Shown piece by piece: positions 36,768 to 46,747 of a DNA stretch of 64,000 nucleotides (its first letter is position 1; each line of letters starts with the position of its first letter). Where the stretch lies: assembly GCA_049840395.1 (NCBI GenBank), contig JASGLD010000001.1, positions 1 through 64,000 of the forward strand. The letters run 5' to 3'. A program made the position numbers and the translations under genes. Origin of the DNA: CAILZL01 sp049840395 (GTDB lineage: Bacteria > Pseudomonadota > Gammaproteobacteria > Steroidobacterales > Steroidobacteraceae). The notes beneath the pieces were generated by a model that saw only the letters and a program-made list of their open reading frames with translations, did not search any database and was not told where the DNA came from.

Positions 36768-37742
36768 TCAGGCGGCGGTGGTCAGCAGATCGAAATAACT
36801 TTCAACTGCTGCCAATTGTGTTGCCGCTGTGTCTGCACGCATGACGATCTGCCGGAAGGTCTGCTCATGTGGGCGACCTTCGGCGTACCAACCAATATGC
36901 TTGCGCGCAATCCGCACTCCGGTTCCTTCCCCATGAAAGGTGTGCAGCCTGCGCAAATGGGCGCGCATGATAGCACGGACTTCCGCCACTTCTGGAGGTG
37001 GCAGAAGCGTGCCTGATTCAAGGAATGCGGCGATGTCGCGGAAGATCCACGGGCGTCCCTGCGCGGCGCGACCGATCATCAAACCATCGGCGCCAGTCAG
37101 TTCAAGCACTTGCCGTGCCTTCTGCGGCGAGTCGATATCACCATTGGCTAACACCGGAATTTGCACCGCATTTTTGATGGCGCGGATGGTTTCATATTCC
37201 GCCGCGCCCTCGAACATGCAGGCGCGGGTGCGGCCATGCACCGCTAAAGCTTGAATGCCGCAATCCTGAGCCAGTTTGGCGATGCGCGGACCGTTGCGCT
37301 GTTCGGCATTCCATCCGGTACGAATCTTTAACGTAACCGGCACTGTTACCGCCTGCACCACCGCGGTGAGAATTTCCTCCACCAATGCTTCATCGCGCAG
37401 CAAGGCAGAGCCGGCTGCTTTGTTACAAACTTTCTTTGCCGGACAGCCCATGTTGATGTCGATAATTTGCGCGCCCAGTTCGACATTGATGCGCGCCGCT
37501 TCGGCCATCATTGCGGCATCGCCGCCGACGATCTGCACTATGCGCGGTTCCAGTTCTTCGGCGTGACTCAAGCGCGTGCGGGATTTTTTCGAATCCCACA
37601 GTTTCACGTCGCTGGTCAACATTTCGCCAGCGGCCAGGCCGGCGCCGAAACTGCGGCATAACTGACGAAACGGCAGATCGGTCACGCCCGCCATGGGCGC
37701 AAGCGCGAGATTGCTGCTGAGTTGATAAGGGCCGATGCGCAT
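36768..37742 (-). CDS. dusB: tRNA-dihydrouridine synthase B
   Basis: 324-residue FMN enzyme that reduces uridine in the tRNA D-loop. Motifs: LALAPMAGVTDLPFRQLC, IDINMGCPAKKVCNKAAGSALL with the catalytic Cys in MGCP, VTLKIRTGW, LAVHGRTRACMFEG, VLANGDIDS and GADGLMIGRAAQGRPW. DusB is recognised by its dusB-fis neighbour. It overlaps neither neighbour; the end of the DUF3426 gene is 10 bases upstream. Confidence 0.96.
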   Translation of the reverse strand: MRIGPYQLSSNLALAPMAGVTDLPFRQLCRSFGAGLAAGEMLTSDVKLWDSKKSRTRLSHAEELEPRIVQIVGGDAAMMAEAARINVELGAQIIDINMGCPAKKVCNKAAGSALLRDEALVEEILTAVVQAVTVPVTLKIRTGWNAEQRNGPRIAKLAQDCGIQALAVHGRTRACMFEGAAEYETIRAIKNAVQIPVLANGDIDSPQKARQVLELTGADGLMIGRAAQGRPWIFRDIAAFLESGTLLPPPEVAEVRAIMRAHLRRLHTFHGEGTGVRIARKHIGWYAEGRPHEQTFRQIVMRADTAATQLAAVESYFDLLTTAA

Positions 37743-37752
37743 GAGCAGTCGA

Positions 37753-38967
37753 TCAGGATGCGGGCGTGGCAGTGTCCTTGGTGCACTGCAACGCTGCGTC
37801 TATTTGCAGGCAGGTATCGAATTGAAAACCTGCTGCGTCCGGGCCTGGATCGACAATCTCCAAATCGATGCTGGCAGCTTCGCCGGCAGCCAACAATCGA
37901 GTGGCCTGGGCGCGATTGGTGAGATATTCCTCGGGCTTGAATTCACGGATTCCCACCGCCGTACCGAAGCGGTCTTCCAGATTGAGTTGCAGCAACGGAT
38001 AGGGCTGCGCAAAGGTGGCGCCGTTGGTGACACTGGCGTGTAGACGCAGTGTGCCCGGTTGCTGTGGATCAGCGACCATGCCCCATTGCTTGATGCTATA
38101 CGCCTGCACCTGCCATTCCGGGGTCAAGGGTTGACCGATGGCGGCGTACAACTTGGTGAGTTGTGGGCCGAAGGTGGGATGTCTGGCCAAGTTGGCGCGT
38201 GCATGATGTAACGCCTGCGCTGACAGCAGCAGTCCCAGCAATACGCTGGCTACGGCCCAGGGCCAACGCGGTTTGGCTAGTGCGAAAGGTTGCTCTGGCA
38301 ATTCGAATGGCGCGCGCGGTTCCGCGGCAATGCGTGGCTCATCCTCCACTTCGTTTGCAGCATCCAGCATCGACGCTGCCGGATCATCTGCGACATCGGG
38401 TGAGGTTGCCGGCGACGCTTCGTGGCGATTGGCGTAATCCGAATTCACCGCGCCGGTGCGCGCAGCTGCTTCCGGTTCGGCGGAAAGATCCAGACTTGCC
38501 AGCGCATCGGCCAGTCGGTTCTCCGAAATGACTTCTTCGACATCTTCCAGTTCGGTTTCGTCCGATTCCTCGGCCGCAGCTTCCGCGTCGGGTGTTTTAT
38601 CGAACGGGTTTTCCCATTCTTCGGTATCGATGTTGAATTCTTCGATCACCGTGCGCGAATGCGGTGGCTCGGCTGCGTCTTCATCGACACGGCGATAGAT
38701 GCCGCTGATCTCGATACGAGTGCCTTCCAGCACGATGTCTTCATGCGCCAGCGAAGTTTCTTCGAATTCGGGATTCGTGATGGTTTCGTTAACCGCTGTG
38801 CCGCTGATGTTGCTCTCTTCGGCAATCGTGTCATCGCCATCCATCAAGTGTTCGATGGCGTCGAACTGCGTGTTGCAGCGGCCGCAACGCACCTGGCCAT
38901 GCGCAGCGCGCAGAATCGTGCTGGTGACACGAAACACGGTTTGGCAGCCTGGGCATTGCGTCAGCAC
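37753..38967 (-). CDS. Zinc-ribbon and DUF3426 domain membrane protein
   Basis: 404 residues: an N-terminal MJ0042-type zinc ribbon (CPGCQTVFRV, then VRCGRCNTQFDAIEHL), a long acidic disordered middle (residues 45-210, many E and D), one TM helix near 230-250 (WPWAVASVLLGLLLSAQALHHA), and a C-terminal DUF3426 domain with LRLHASVTNGATFAQPYPLLQLNLEDRFG. It stands between prmA and dusB, as commonly seen in gammaproteobacteria. Function unknown; the topology suggests a cytoplasmic zinc ribbon and periplasmic DUF3426. Confidence 0.92.
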   Translation of the reverse strand: MLTQCPGCQTVFRVTSTILRAAHGQVRCGRCNTQFDAIEHLMDGDDTIAEESNISGTAVNETITNPEFEETSLAHEDIVLEGTRIEISGIYRRVDEDAAEPPHSRTVIEEFNIDTEEWENPFDKTPDAEAAAEESDETELEDVEEVISENRLADALASLDLSAEPEAAARTGAVNSDYANRHEASPATSPDVADDPAASMLDAANEVEDEPRIAAEPRAPFELPEQPFALAKPRWPWAVASVLLGLLLSAQALHHARANLARHPTFGPQLTKLYAAIGQPLTPEWQVQAYSIKQWGMVADPQQPGTLRLHASVTNGATFAQPYPLLQLNLEDRFGTAVGIREFKPEEYLTNRAQATRLLAAGEAASIDLEIVDPGPDAAGFQFDTCLQIDAALQCTKDTATPAS

Positions 38968-38991
38968 ATCAACCTCTCTAAGCGAACTGCA

Positions 38992-39870
38992 TCAGATAGG
39001 GCGTTTCTTGCCGCTCAATCGCGCCCAGTCGCCTTGCGCAGCGATTGGGTCCATGTCGAACCAAGCGGTATAGGCATTCTGTACTGCCGCGGCCTGTTCT
39101 GTCAGCACACCCGACAACACAATGTGACCGTTTGCCGCAGTCAGTGCAGCCAGACGCGGTGCGAGTGTTTCCAGTGGGCCGGCCAGAATGTTTGCGACCA
39201 GCAGTTCGACGGACGCGAGGCCGGCGTCATCCAATGCGACTGACAGTGCCTCGCTCACACCATTGCGTTCGGCATTGTCGCGACTGGCTAGTAAAGCCTG
39301 TGGATCGATATCCACGCCATACGCCTGTTGTGCGCCCAGCTTGAGTGCGGCAATGGCCAGAATGCCCGAACCGCAGCCATAGTCGATGATGCTTGCGGGT
39401 AGGGGTGCGTGCTCATCCAACCATTGCAGGCACAGCGCTGTGGTGGGATGCGTGCCGGTACCGAAGGCCAGGCCGGGATCGAGATCGACAATGACTGCAT
39501 CCGGATCATCGGGTCGTTGGCCGTCCGGGCAAATCCACAAGCGCTTGCCGAATTGCATGGCGTGAAAGTCTTTCAGCCATTCGCGTTCCCAGGGACGATC
39601 TTCCAGTTTTTCAAATCAATGTGGAGGGATTGCGCCCTGCAGTTGGGTTTGCAGCATGTTGATCAATATTTGCTGATCGGTCTCTGCATCGAACAACGCC
39701 TTTATGTTCACCGTCGGCCACATCGGCAGCGCGCCGGGCGCCGGTTCCAGAATCGGATCGTCGGCCGCATCTTCCAGCGTCACCGACAATGCGCCAATTT
39801 CGAACAGCGCTTCTTCAACGGGTTCTGGATTGGTCTTACCGAGTTCGAGAGTGAGTTGCAGGAAGGGCAT
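38992..39870 (-). pseudogene. prmA: Ribosomal protein L11 methyltransferase with in-frame TGA
   Basis: PrmA trimethylates ribosomal protein L11 with SAM. The start is ATG 39870 (MPFLQLTLEL). Domain segments are ALFEIGALSVTLEDA, WEREWLKDFHAM, RLWICPDG, DPGLAFGTGTHPTTALCLQWL, DYGCGSGILAIAALKLGA and NILAGPLETLAPRLA. TGA at 39616-39618 (codon 85, IPPH-stop-FEKLEDRPWEREW) interrupts the frame with no shift: the same frame continues on both sides and the protein would be 292 residues. A sense codon (for example TGG or CGA) is expected here. It could be a base error or a nonsense mutation; PrmA is not essential in E. coli. The accC-prmA-dusB order is conserved. Confidence 0.9.
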
Positions 39871-39935
39871 GGTGGATGAATTCAATCGTTGAAACAAAGA
39901 AGGGCGCGACCATTTCAATAATATGGCGCGCCCCT

Positions 39936-39985
39936 ACATTTATCGTTATGTATGTCTTGCGTAGGGGCGTGATTCATCACGCCCG
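39936..39985. repeat. Palindromic GTAGGGGCG element between prmA and accC
   Basis: GCGCCCCTAC and GTAGGGGCG are arranged face-to-face, with a TATCGTTATGTATG spacer and a nearby second CACGCCC half. It is related to the GTAGG-ended hairpins elsewhere in the window, but in the opposite half-site order. Confidence 0.6.
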
Positions 39986-39989
39986 TCCG

Positions 39990-41333
<1,344 letters not shown>

Positions 41334-41411
41334 GACTTGAAACTATGCTCGCTACTGATGGGAGTGTGGCCGCGTCATCGCGGCCGCTCACATGAAGGCT
41401 TACGATAATGC

Positions 41412-41873
41412 CTATTCGATGATAAACAGTGCTTGGCCGAACTCGACGGGATCGCCGTTCTTGGCCAGCACGGCGGTCACGCGACCGGCCTTGTCCGACT
41501 CGATCTGATTCATCATCTTCATGGCTTCGATGATGCACAGCGTATCGCCCACGCTCACTTCGCTGCCGATGTCGACGAACGACTTGGCGCCTGGCGAAGA
41601 CGAAGCATAGAAGGTGCCGACCATCGGTGCGGTAACCGTGTGGTCGTTCTTGTTCGCAGCAGGTGCGGCTGCGGGAGCGGCACCGCCGGCAGGTGCGGCA
41701 GGCGCGGCGGCAGGTGCTACTGCATATTGCACCGGTGCCGGTGCGTAAGCGGGGGCGCCGCCCTTGGGGTAACGACTGAGACGTACTGATTCTTCACCTT
41801 CGCTGATTTCGATTTCAGCGATGCCGGATTCTTCAATCAGCTCGATCAGCTTTTTGACCTTGCGAATGTCCAT
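41412..41873 (-). CDS. accB: Biotin carboxyl carrier protein
   Basis: 153 residues from ATG 41873 (MDIRKVKKLIELIEESGIAE). The N-terminal dimer region is followed by an Ala/Pro-rich linker (AVAPAAAPAAPAGGAAPAAAP) and the biotinyl domain with EAMKMMNQIE, in which the Lys is biotinylated. It carries carboxyl groups between AccC and the transcarboxylase. The frame continues upstream to 41972, but that overlaps aroQ. It lies 31 bases after aroQ on the same strand. Confidence 0.96.
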   Translation of the reverse strand: MDIRKVKKLIELIEESGIAEIEISEGEESVRLSRYPKGGAPAYAPAPVQYAVAPAAAPAAPAGGAAPAAAPAANKNDHTVTAPMVGTFYASSSPGAKSFVDIGSEVSVGDTLCIIEAMKMMNQIESDKAGRVTAVLAKNGDPVEFGQALFIIE

Positions 41874-41904
41874 TGACAGACCTCTGGTAAGTAAGGTTTT
41901 TTGA

Positions 41905-42345
41905 TTAGTTGGAAAGCCGCTGTAACGCAGCTTGTAAAGCCAGCTCGTAGCCGAGCGGGCCGAGACCGACAATCACACCGGCGGCGATGTCGGAAAAATA
42001 GGAGTGATGCCGGAACGCTTCCCGGGCATGCACATTGCTCAAGTGAATTTCGATGAAAGGCACCTTCACCGCCAGCAGGGCATCACGCAACGCCACGCTG
42101 GTATGGGTAAAGGCAGCCGGATTGAACAGGATGAAATCGATCTTCTCCGGGCCGGCCTGGTGGATGCGGTTGATCAGCTCCGCTTCCGAGTTGCTCTGCA
42201 GGGTGCTCAGACGATGGCCGGCGTTGGTGGCCAGTTCCATCAATCGCACCTCGATCTGCGGCAGCGTGTTGGTCCCATAGGTGCCCGGCTCGCGGCTGCC
42301 GAGCAGGTTGAGGTTGGGGCCATTGAGCAGGAGCAGATGTGCCAT
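41905..42345 (-). CDS. aroQ: Type II 3-dehydroquinate dehydratase
   Basis: 146 residues from ATG 42345 (MAHLLLLNGPNLNLLGSREP). Catalyses dehydration of 3-dehydroquinate in the shikimate pathway. Motifs: GPNLNLLGSREPGTYG (the flexible loop with catalytic Arg and Tyr), QSNSEAELINRIH, FNPAAFTHTSVALRDAL (His acid/base) and IHLSNVHAREAFRHHSY. Dodecameric family, normal length. Its placement upstream of accB-accC is conserved in many gammaproteobacteria. Confidence 0.97.
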   Translation of the reverse strand: MAHLLLLNGPNLNLLGSREPGTYGTNTLPQIEVRLMELATNAGHRLSTLQSNSEAELINRIHQAGPEKIDFILFNPAAFTHTSVALRDALLAVKVPFIEIHLSNVHAREAFRHHSYFSDIAAGVIVGLGPLGYELALQAALQRLSN

Positions 42346-42700
42346 GAGGTGTTTTGCTAACCCTGGGCCATCGCCCATTTGCCGAAAATGGCGGCGAGTT
42401 TAGCTGTGGATTGGTGCTTTTGGCGATGATTTTCTTGATAAGTGGGTTTTTGTCGCCTGGATATTCAGTTAAGGCTGTTTAGCTGCAATTGAGCCCTGGC
42501 TGTGGTGGGTTTGCCACATTGGCGATTAAATCGGTTCGTTTAGGGAAGTTGCGCGGGCGATGAAGGTGGGGCGCGGGCAGTTGGGTTCTCACAACCAGCA
42601 GGCTGCCAAACGGCTGGTGCCTCTCTTGTAGGTCGGGTTTTATACCCGACTCTTCCAGAATGTCGGGTGTAAAACCCGACCTACAGGGAGGGGCGCTGTT
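42346..42700. other. Intergenic region upstream of aroQ with hairpin element
   Basis: About 355 bases between aroQ and the TlpA-like gene. It holds one GTAGG...CCTAC hairpin at 42628-42684. The rest shows nothing recognisable apart from the probable aroQ promoter on the reverse strand. Confidence 0.5.
42628..42684. repeat. GTAGG...CCTAC hairpin element
   Basis: 23-base arms (42628-42650 and 42662-42684), starting GTAGGTCGGGTTTTA and ending TAAAACCCGACCTAC, with one T/C difference. It stands just downstream of the TlpA-like gene and could act as its terminator-like hairpin. Confidence 0.92.
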
Positions 42701-43354
42701 TTAACCCTCGCTGGCAACCGCGGTCTTGAGATTCGACAACTCCGCATTCAGCTGCGTCCGCGCCGCGCCAATCGCAATCTCACCTGAATTGATCTTCTTG
42801 ACAGTGGCTAGGATCACCTCCGCCTGTTCCTTGTGCAGCTCGCCAATATGCGTGGTGACGATGTTGCCCTGAGCATCGGTGAACACCGTGTAGGGAAAGC
42901 CCACCGCTTCAATACCGAAGGCATCCACCGCCGCTAGACCATCTTGCTCGCCGATCAACAGGGGATAGTCGATCTTCATGGTGTCGGCGTACTTCAGCAC
43001 GTCATCGCGAAAATCCACGGCAATGCCCACCAGCTGGATGCCGTCGGCAGCGTGTTGCTTCTGCAACTCCATCAGCAGCGGAATCTCGCGACGGCAGGGT
43101 GCACACCAGGTGGCCCAGAAATTGATGACCAGCGATTTGCCCGGCCAGGACTTGATGGACTGCGGCTGGTCTTCGCGATTCTTCAGCGAGAACTCGGGCA
43201 GCGTCAGCACCGGTGGTTTGGCAGCAGGTGCGGCTTCAGTGCTGGCGACGGTCGCAGATTTCTCGGCGCTGCGGTCCTGCCAGGTTTTGGCGGCAAAGAA
43301 ACCGACACCGATGGCCGCTGCAGTAACGATGACGTAAGCAAGTTTGGTGTTCAT
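42701..43354 (-). CDS. TlpA/ResA-type thioredoxin-like protein
   Basis: 217 residues with an N-terminal membrane anchor (LAYVIVTAAAIGVGFFAAKTW) and a thioredoxin-like domain: LVINFWATWCAPCRREIPLLMELQKQ with the redox motif CAPC, then YPLLIGEQDGLAAVDAFGIEAVGFPYTVFTD with the cis-Pro. It faces the periplasm and would reduce disulfides, possibly of cytochrome c apoproteins. It precedes dsbD (minus strand), which could deliver electrons to it. The Ala/Pro-rich region at 35-50 is a linker. Confidence 0.9.
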   Translation of the reverse strand: MNTKLAYVIVTAAAIGVGFFAAKTWQDRSAEKSATVASTEAAPAAKPPVLTLPEFSLKNREDQPQSIKSWPGKSLVINFWATWCAPCRREIPLLMELQKQHAADGIQLVGIAVDFRDDVLKYADTMKIDYPLLIGEQDGLAAVDAFGIEAVGFPYTVFTDAQGNIVTTHIGELHKEQAEVILATVKKINSGEIAIGAARTQLNAELSNLKTAVASEG

Positions 43355-43447
43355 GGCATGAGGGTGGGCGGAAATAAGTGACCATTATGGCTGCTTAATC
43401 GGTCCAGGTCTTCGGAAAGGTTTGAGTTGGCTACTGCAGCGACCAAC

Positions 43448-43519
43448 CGTCATGCCCGCGTAGGCGGGCATCCAGTAAGAAAATATTTCAACTGGGTTCC
43501 CGCCTTCGCGGGAACGACG
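43448..43519. repeat. CGTCAT...GACG palindromic element
   Basis: CGTCATGCCCGCGTAGGCGGGCATCC-like half (split here by text) at 43448-43473 and a facing GGTTCCCGCC, TTCGCGGGAACGACG half ending at 43519. This is a common proteobacterial interspersed palindrome, also present at 46748-46815. Confidence 0.85.
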
Positions 43520-43539
43520 TAGTGCGAGTCTTGGTTTTA

Positions 43540-45414
43540 TTAGGACTTACTAAAAGCCGCTGCCACATGTGGCGCAAACTTCTCCGCAGCGACATAGCCC
43601 ACCACGCGATAGTCCTTACGTTCCTCGCCATTAACGAAGAAGGCAATGGTAGGCGGACCAAAAATACCGAAGCGCTGCAACAACGCTTGATCATCGGCAT
43701 TGTTGTCGGTTACATCCGCTTGCAACAGCACGGCATTGGCCAGTGCGCTCTTCACACTGGCTTGAGTAAAGGTGTACTTCTCCATTTCCTTGCAGCTGGT
43801 GCACCAGTCTGCGTAAAAATCCAGCATCACGGTTTTACCGGCTGCTGTGGCTGCGGCGACTTCTGCATCCAGCTCGGCAACGGATTTGATGCGCTTGAAG
43901 GGCAGGGCCGAGACTTCTTTCTCGGAGCTATTGGTTGCAGCGGAGCTATTGCTGGCCAGTCCTTGCAGAGGTTGCAACGGATCGGTACGACCCGAGCCTG
44001 CGCCGATTAACAACAGCACGCCATATATAAGAATGACCAAGCCTGCGCCGCGCCACGCCGCCGGTGCTGCTTGGCCCGGTTTGAGTTGCAGCGAGAAAAT
44101 CCAGTAACCGGAGATGATGGCCAGTGCGGCCCACAACAACATGGTGAGCGCGCCGGGCAACAGGCTGGACAATAGGTAGATCGCCAAGCCCAGGAACATC
44201 ACACCGAACAGCGACTTCACGGCATCCATCCAAGCGCCGGCCTTCGGCAACAGAGTGCCGGCCGATGCGCCTACTAATAAGAGCGGCACGCCCATACCAA
44301 GACCCATCACATACAAGGCAGCTGCGCCACGGCCGATCAAGCCGGTCTGACTGATGACGGATAGCGCTGCGATCATGGCCGGCGCGACGCAGGCAGTCAC
44401 GATCAATGCAGACAGCGCGCCCATGATGAAGGTACCGGCATAGGTGCCGCCCTTCTGCTTGTTGCTGACATCGGTGAGGCGAGTCTGCAAGGCGCTGGGC
44501 AGCTGCAAGGTGAAGTTGCCGAACATGGCGAAGGCCAGGATGACGAACAGCGCGGCAAACGAACCGATGATCCACGGCTTCTGAAAGAACGCCTGCGGCG
44601 CCTGCTTGAAGGCCAGCACGAAGGCCACCGCCGCTGCGGCATAAGTCAGTGCCATGCCCTGCACATAGGTGAAGGCCAGAGAGAAGCCCTTGCTGGGGGT
44701 GACCTTTTCACTCTGGCCGACAATGATGCCGGACAGAATTGGAATCATCGGCAGCACGCAGGGCGTGAAGGACAGCAGCAGTCCCAGCCCGAAGAAGGTG
44801 CCCAGCACGGCCAACAGATTGCCGCTGCGAATCACACCAGCCAGCCGATCCTGCTCCGAAACCATGCCGCCGCTTGATCCAGAATTACTTGCCTTTCCAT
44901 CGGCAGTAGTCCCGGTATTACTGGCAGGAAGTTTGACATCAATTACTTTAGTTAAAGGGTTGTAGCACAGGCCGGCATCCGCGCAGCCCTGGTACTTCAC
45001 CGTCAACGACAGCTGGATCGCCTCACCAGTCGGACGGGCGACAGGCAGTTTGACGGTGACGTCTTCGTGGTAAACCTCCTGTTCGCCGAAGTACTCATCG
45101 TTCTTGATCTCGCCCTTGGGGTACCGCGCCTCGCCCAACTGCACCTGGGTGGAGTCGGTGCTGAAACCCATGCGCTTCTTATAAAGGTAGTAGCCCTTGG
45201 CCACCTGCCAGGTCACTTCGATGGTGTCCGGACCCGTGGCCTCGGCACTGAGCTTGAAGGCCTCATCGGGTTTCAGAAATTCATCATCGGCTTTCAACAG
45301 GGCGGATAGTCCGCCGCCGGTGCTGGATTGCTGGGCATAGGCGACTGAGCCAATTAACAAGAATAGGCCGAGCAAAGCCGACATCAGGCGCGTGATGAGC
45401 GAAGACTGCTGCAT
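43540..45414 (-). CDS. dsbD: Thiol:disulfide interchange protein DsbD
   Basis: 624 residues. N-terminal signal peptide (ALLGLFLLIGSVAYA), periplasmic alpha domain, central eight-TM beta domain (for example LLSFTPCVLPMIPILSGIIVGQ and ALIVTACVAPAMIAAL, each with a redox Cys), and a C-terminal thioredoxin domain with VMLDFYADWCTSCKEMEKYTF (CTSC). It moves electrons from cytoplasmic thioredoxin to periplasmic thiol proteins, likely including the TlpA-like protein next to it. Normal length and intact. Confidence 0.96.
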   Translation of the reverse strand: MQQSSLITRLMSALLGLFLLIGSVAYAQQSSTGGGLSALLKADDEFLKPDEAFKLSAEATGPDTIEVTWQVAKGYYLYKKRMGFSTDSTQVQLGEARYPKGEIKNDEYFGEQEVYHEDVTVKLPVARPTGEAIQLSLTVKYQGCADAGLCYNPLTKVIDVKLPASNTGTTADGKASNSGSSGGMVSEQDRLAGVIRSGNLLAVLGTFFGLGLLLSFTPCVLPMIPILSGIIVGQSEKVTPSKGFSLAFTYVQGMALTYAAAAVAFVLAFKQAPQAFFQKPWIIGSFAALFVILAFAMFGNFTLQLPSALQTRLTDVSNKQKGGTYAGTFIMGALSALIVTACVAPAMIAALSVISQTGLIGRGAAALYVMGLGMGVPLLLVGASAGTLLPKAGAWMDAVKSLFGVMFLGLAIYLLSSLLPGALTMLLWAALAIISGYWIFSLQLKPGQAAPAAWRGAGLVILIYGVLLLIGAGSGRTDPLQPLQGLASNSSAATNSSEKEVSALPFKRIKSVAELDAEVAAATAAGKTVMLDFYADWCTSCKEMEKYTFTQASVKSALANAVLLQADVTDNNADDQALLQRFGIFGPPTIAFFVNGEERKDYRVVGYVAAEKFAPHVAAAFSKS

Positions 45415-45435
45415 GAGTAAACCGTCTATCTCTAT

Positions 45436-45518
45436 GTAGGGGCGGGTTTGTAACCCGCCCTTTTCGGATCGGAACCAGAGGGCGGGTAAACGCGGAGGAC
45501 CGCTAAACCCGCCCCTAC
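45436..45518. repeat. GTAGG...CCTAC hairpin element between dsbD and cutA
   Basis: Arms GTAGGGGCGGGTTT (45436-45449) and AAACCCGCCCCTAC (45505-45518) with additional inner complementarity (TAACCCGCCC and AGGGCGGGTAA). It reaches into the first bases downstream of the cutA stop. Confidence 0.92.
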
Positions 45519-45847
45519 GAAGACCGATTAATCGCCGTATTCTGCCGCACCCAGTCCAGATAAGCAGTGCTACCGGCGCAAACCGGAATCGCCACCAATT
45601 CCGGCAGGTCGTAAGGGTGCAGCGCTTTCAGCCGGGTTTCCAGTGTCGGCAACCGCGCAGTGGTGGTTTTGATGACCAGTAGCACTTCCTGATCGCTGTG
45701 CACCTTGCCCTGCCAACGATAGGTCGACCGCACGCCCGGCAGTTCGTTGACGCAGGCGGCCAGTTGTTCCTCCACCAGCGCGGTCGCCAGTTGCGCGGCG
45801 ATCTCATTGTTGGGGCAGGTGGTTAGGCAGATAACAACGGAATCCAT
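45515..45847 (-). CDS. cutA: Divalent cation tolerance protein CutA
   Basis: 110 residues, trimeric PII-like fold: VVICLTTCPNNEIAAQLATALVEEQLAACVNELPGVRSTYRWQGK, VLLVIKTTTARLPTLE, LHPYDLPELVAIPVCAGSTAYLDWV. This is a complete CutA1. Cytoplasmic, linked historically to copper tolerance. It lies upstream of dsbD on the same strand, an arrangement also known in other proteobacteria (cutA beside dsbD). Confidence 0.96.
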   Translation of the reverse strand: MDSVVICLTTCPNNEIAAQLATALVEEQLAACVNELPGVRSTYRWQGKVHSDQEVLLVIKTTTARLPTLETRLKALHPYDLPELVAIPVCAGSTAYLDWVRQNTAINRSS

Positions 45848-46205
45848 AGACGATTATTCCCAGATGTAGGTCGGGTGCCGCACCCGACAAGCCATGCCGG
45901 GTGCGGCACCCGGCCTACGATAGAGCCAAATTGGCGGACGGCTTTTTTCTTTACTCCGTTCGCCCTGAGCCTGTCGAAGGGTTCTTAATCAAGGAGTGCT
46001 TCGATCCTTCGACGAGCTCAGGACTCAGCACGAACGGAGAAGAGAAAATAGAGAGTAGGTTGGGCTGTCCAGCCCAACAGAGGTGTTGGATGTTGGGCTA
46101 GACAGCCCAACCTACGGCAGACACATCCGATTGTCATAAAAAACCGGTAATTAAACCTGGGCAGGTGGGCCTCGGCTAAATAGCCAAGCCACTTCCCCCG
46201 TCTTT
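45848..46205. repeat. Repeat nest: three interspersed palindrome families in tandem
   Basis: Three palindromes follow one another. 45866-45918 is GTAGGTCGGGTGCCGCACC with its complement ending CCGGCCTAC. 45954-46039 is CTCCGTTCG with CGAACGGAG, with the inner CCTGTCGAAGG and CCTTCGACGAGCTCAGG known from many proteobacteria. 46055-46115 is GTAGGTTGGGCTGTC with GACAGCCCAACCTAC. They fill the gap upstream of the groESL promoter and contain no gene. Confidence 0.9.
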
Positions 46206-46218
46206 CTTCCTCCGCCCC

Positions 46219-46247
46219 CTTGAAATGTAACCCCCGGTCCCTATGAT
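46219..46247 (+). promoter_or_regulatory. Sigma-32-like heat-shock promoter of groESL
   Basis: CTTGAAA at 46219-46225 and CCCTATGAT at 46239-46247, separated by 13 bases, match the sigma-32 consensus (CTTGAAA, then CCCCATNT). It lies about 140 bases before groES. Confidence 0.75.
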
Positions 46248-46273
46248 TAGCAGCCGCCTGGGGAGAGTGCTAA
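46247..46273 (+). promoter_or_regulatory. CIRCE element (HrcA operator)
   Basis: TTAGCAGCC-N9-GAGTGCTAA. The right half is perfect to the CIRCE consensus and the left half has three changes in its last positions (TTAGCACTC expected). It directly follows the sigma-32-like -10 box, so HrcA bound here would block transcription. Confidence 0.85.
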
Positions 46274-46382
46274 TACAGCCCGGTTGACTGGCTCAAATTG
46301 ACTGGCTCAAAGGACTGACCGCTCACCCCACCGAATTCGAATCCGTTTTCCTTCCCTAAACATCCATAAGTCGGAGTTTGTT

Positions 46383-46685
46383 ATGGCTGACAAATTGAAA
46401 ATTCGTCCCCTGCACGATCGCGTCATCATCAAGCGTCTTGAAGAAGAGCGCGTGTCTGCCGGCGGTATCGTCATCCCCGACAGCGCCACTGAAAAGCCAG
46501 TGCGCGGCAAAGTCATCGCCGTAGGCAAGGGCAAGATCCTGGAAAACGGCAACGTCCGCACCCTGGACATCAAAGTTGGCGACAACATCCTGTTCGGCAA
46601 GTACAGCGGCCAGGAAGTGAAGGTCGACGGCGAAGAACTGCTGGTGATGAAGGAAGAAGACATCATCGCCGTACTCGAGAAGTGA
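46383..46685 (+). CDS. groES: Co-chaperonin GroES
   Basis: 100 residues, the heptameric lid of GroEL: KIRPLHDRVIIKRLEEERVSAGGIVIPDSATEKPVRGKVIAVGKG, then VKVGDNILFGKYSG-like segment, and GEELLVMKEEDIIAVLEK. The mobile loop (EERVSAGGIVIPDSAT) is intact. It is driven by the heat-shock promoter and CIRCE upstream, and precedes groEL after a repeat-filled gap of about 190 bases. Confidence 0.98.
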   Translation: MADKLKIRPLHDRVIIKRLEEERVSAGGIVIPDSATEKPVRGKVIAVGKGKILENGNVRTLDIKVGDNILFGKYSGQEVKVDGEELLVMKEEDIIAVLEK

Positions 46686-46747
46686 TTGCGTCGCTAGCGG
46701 TGCGGTCATCCTCGCTAAGGCGAAGGGCAAGATCGAACCACTAGCAG

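Noticed and set aside
42628..46115. Repeated hairpins as a CRISPR array
   Set aside because: The copies are isolated, not evenly spaced, with no spacers and no cas genes.
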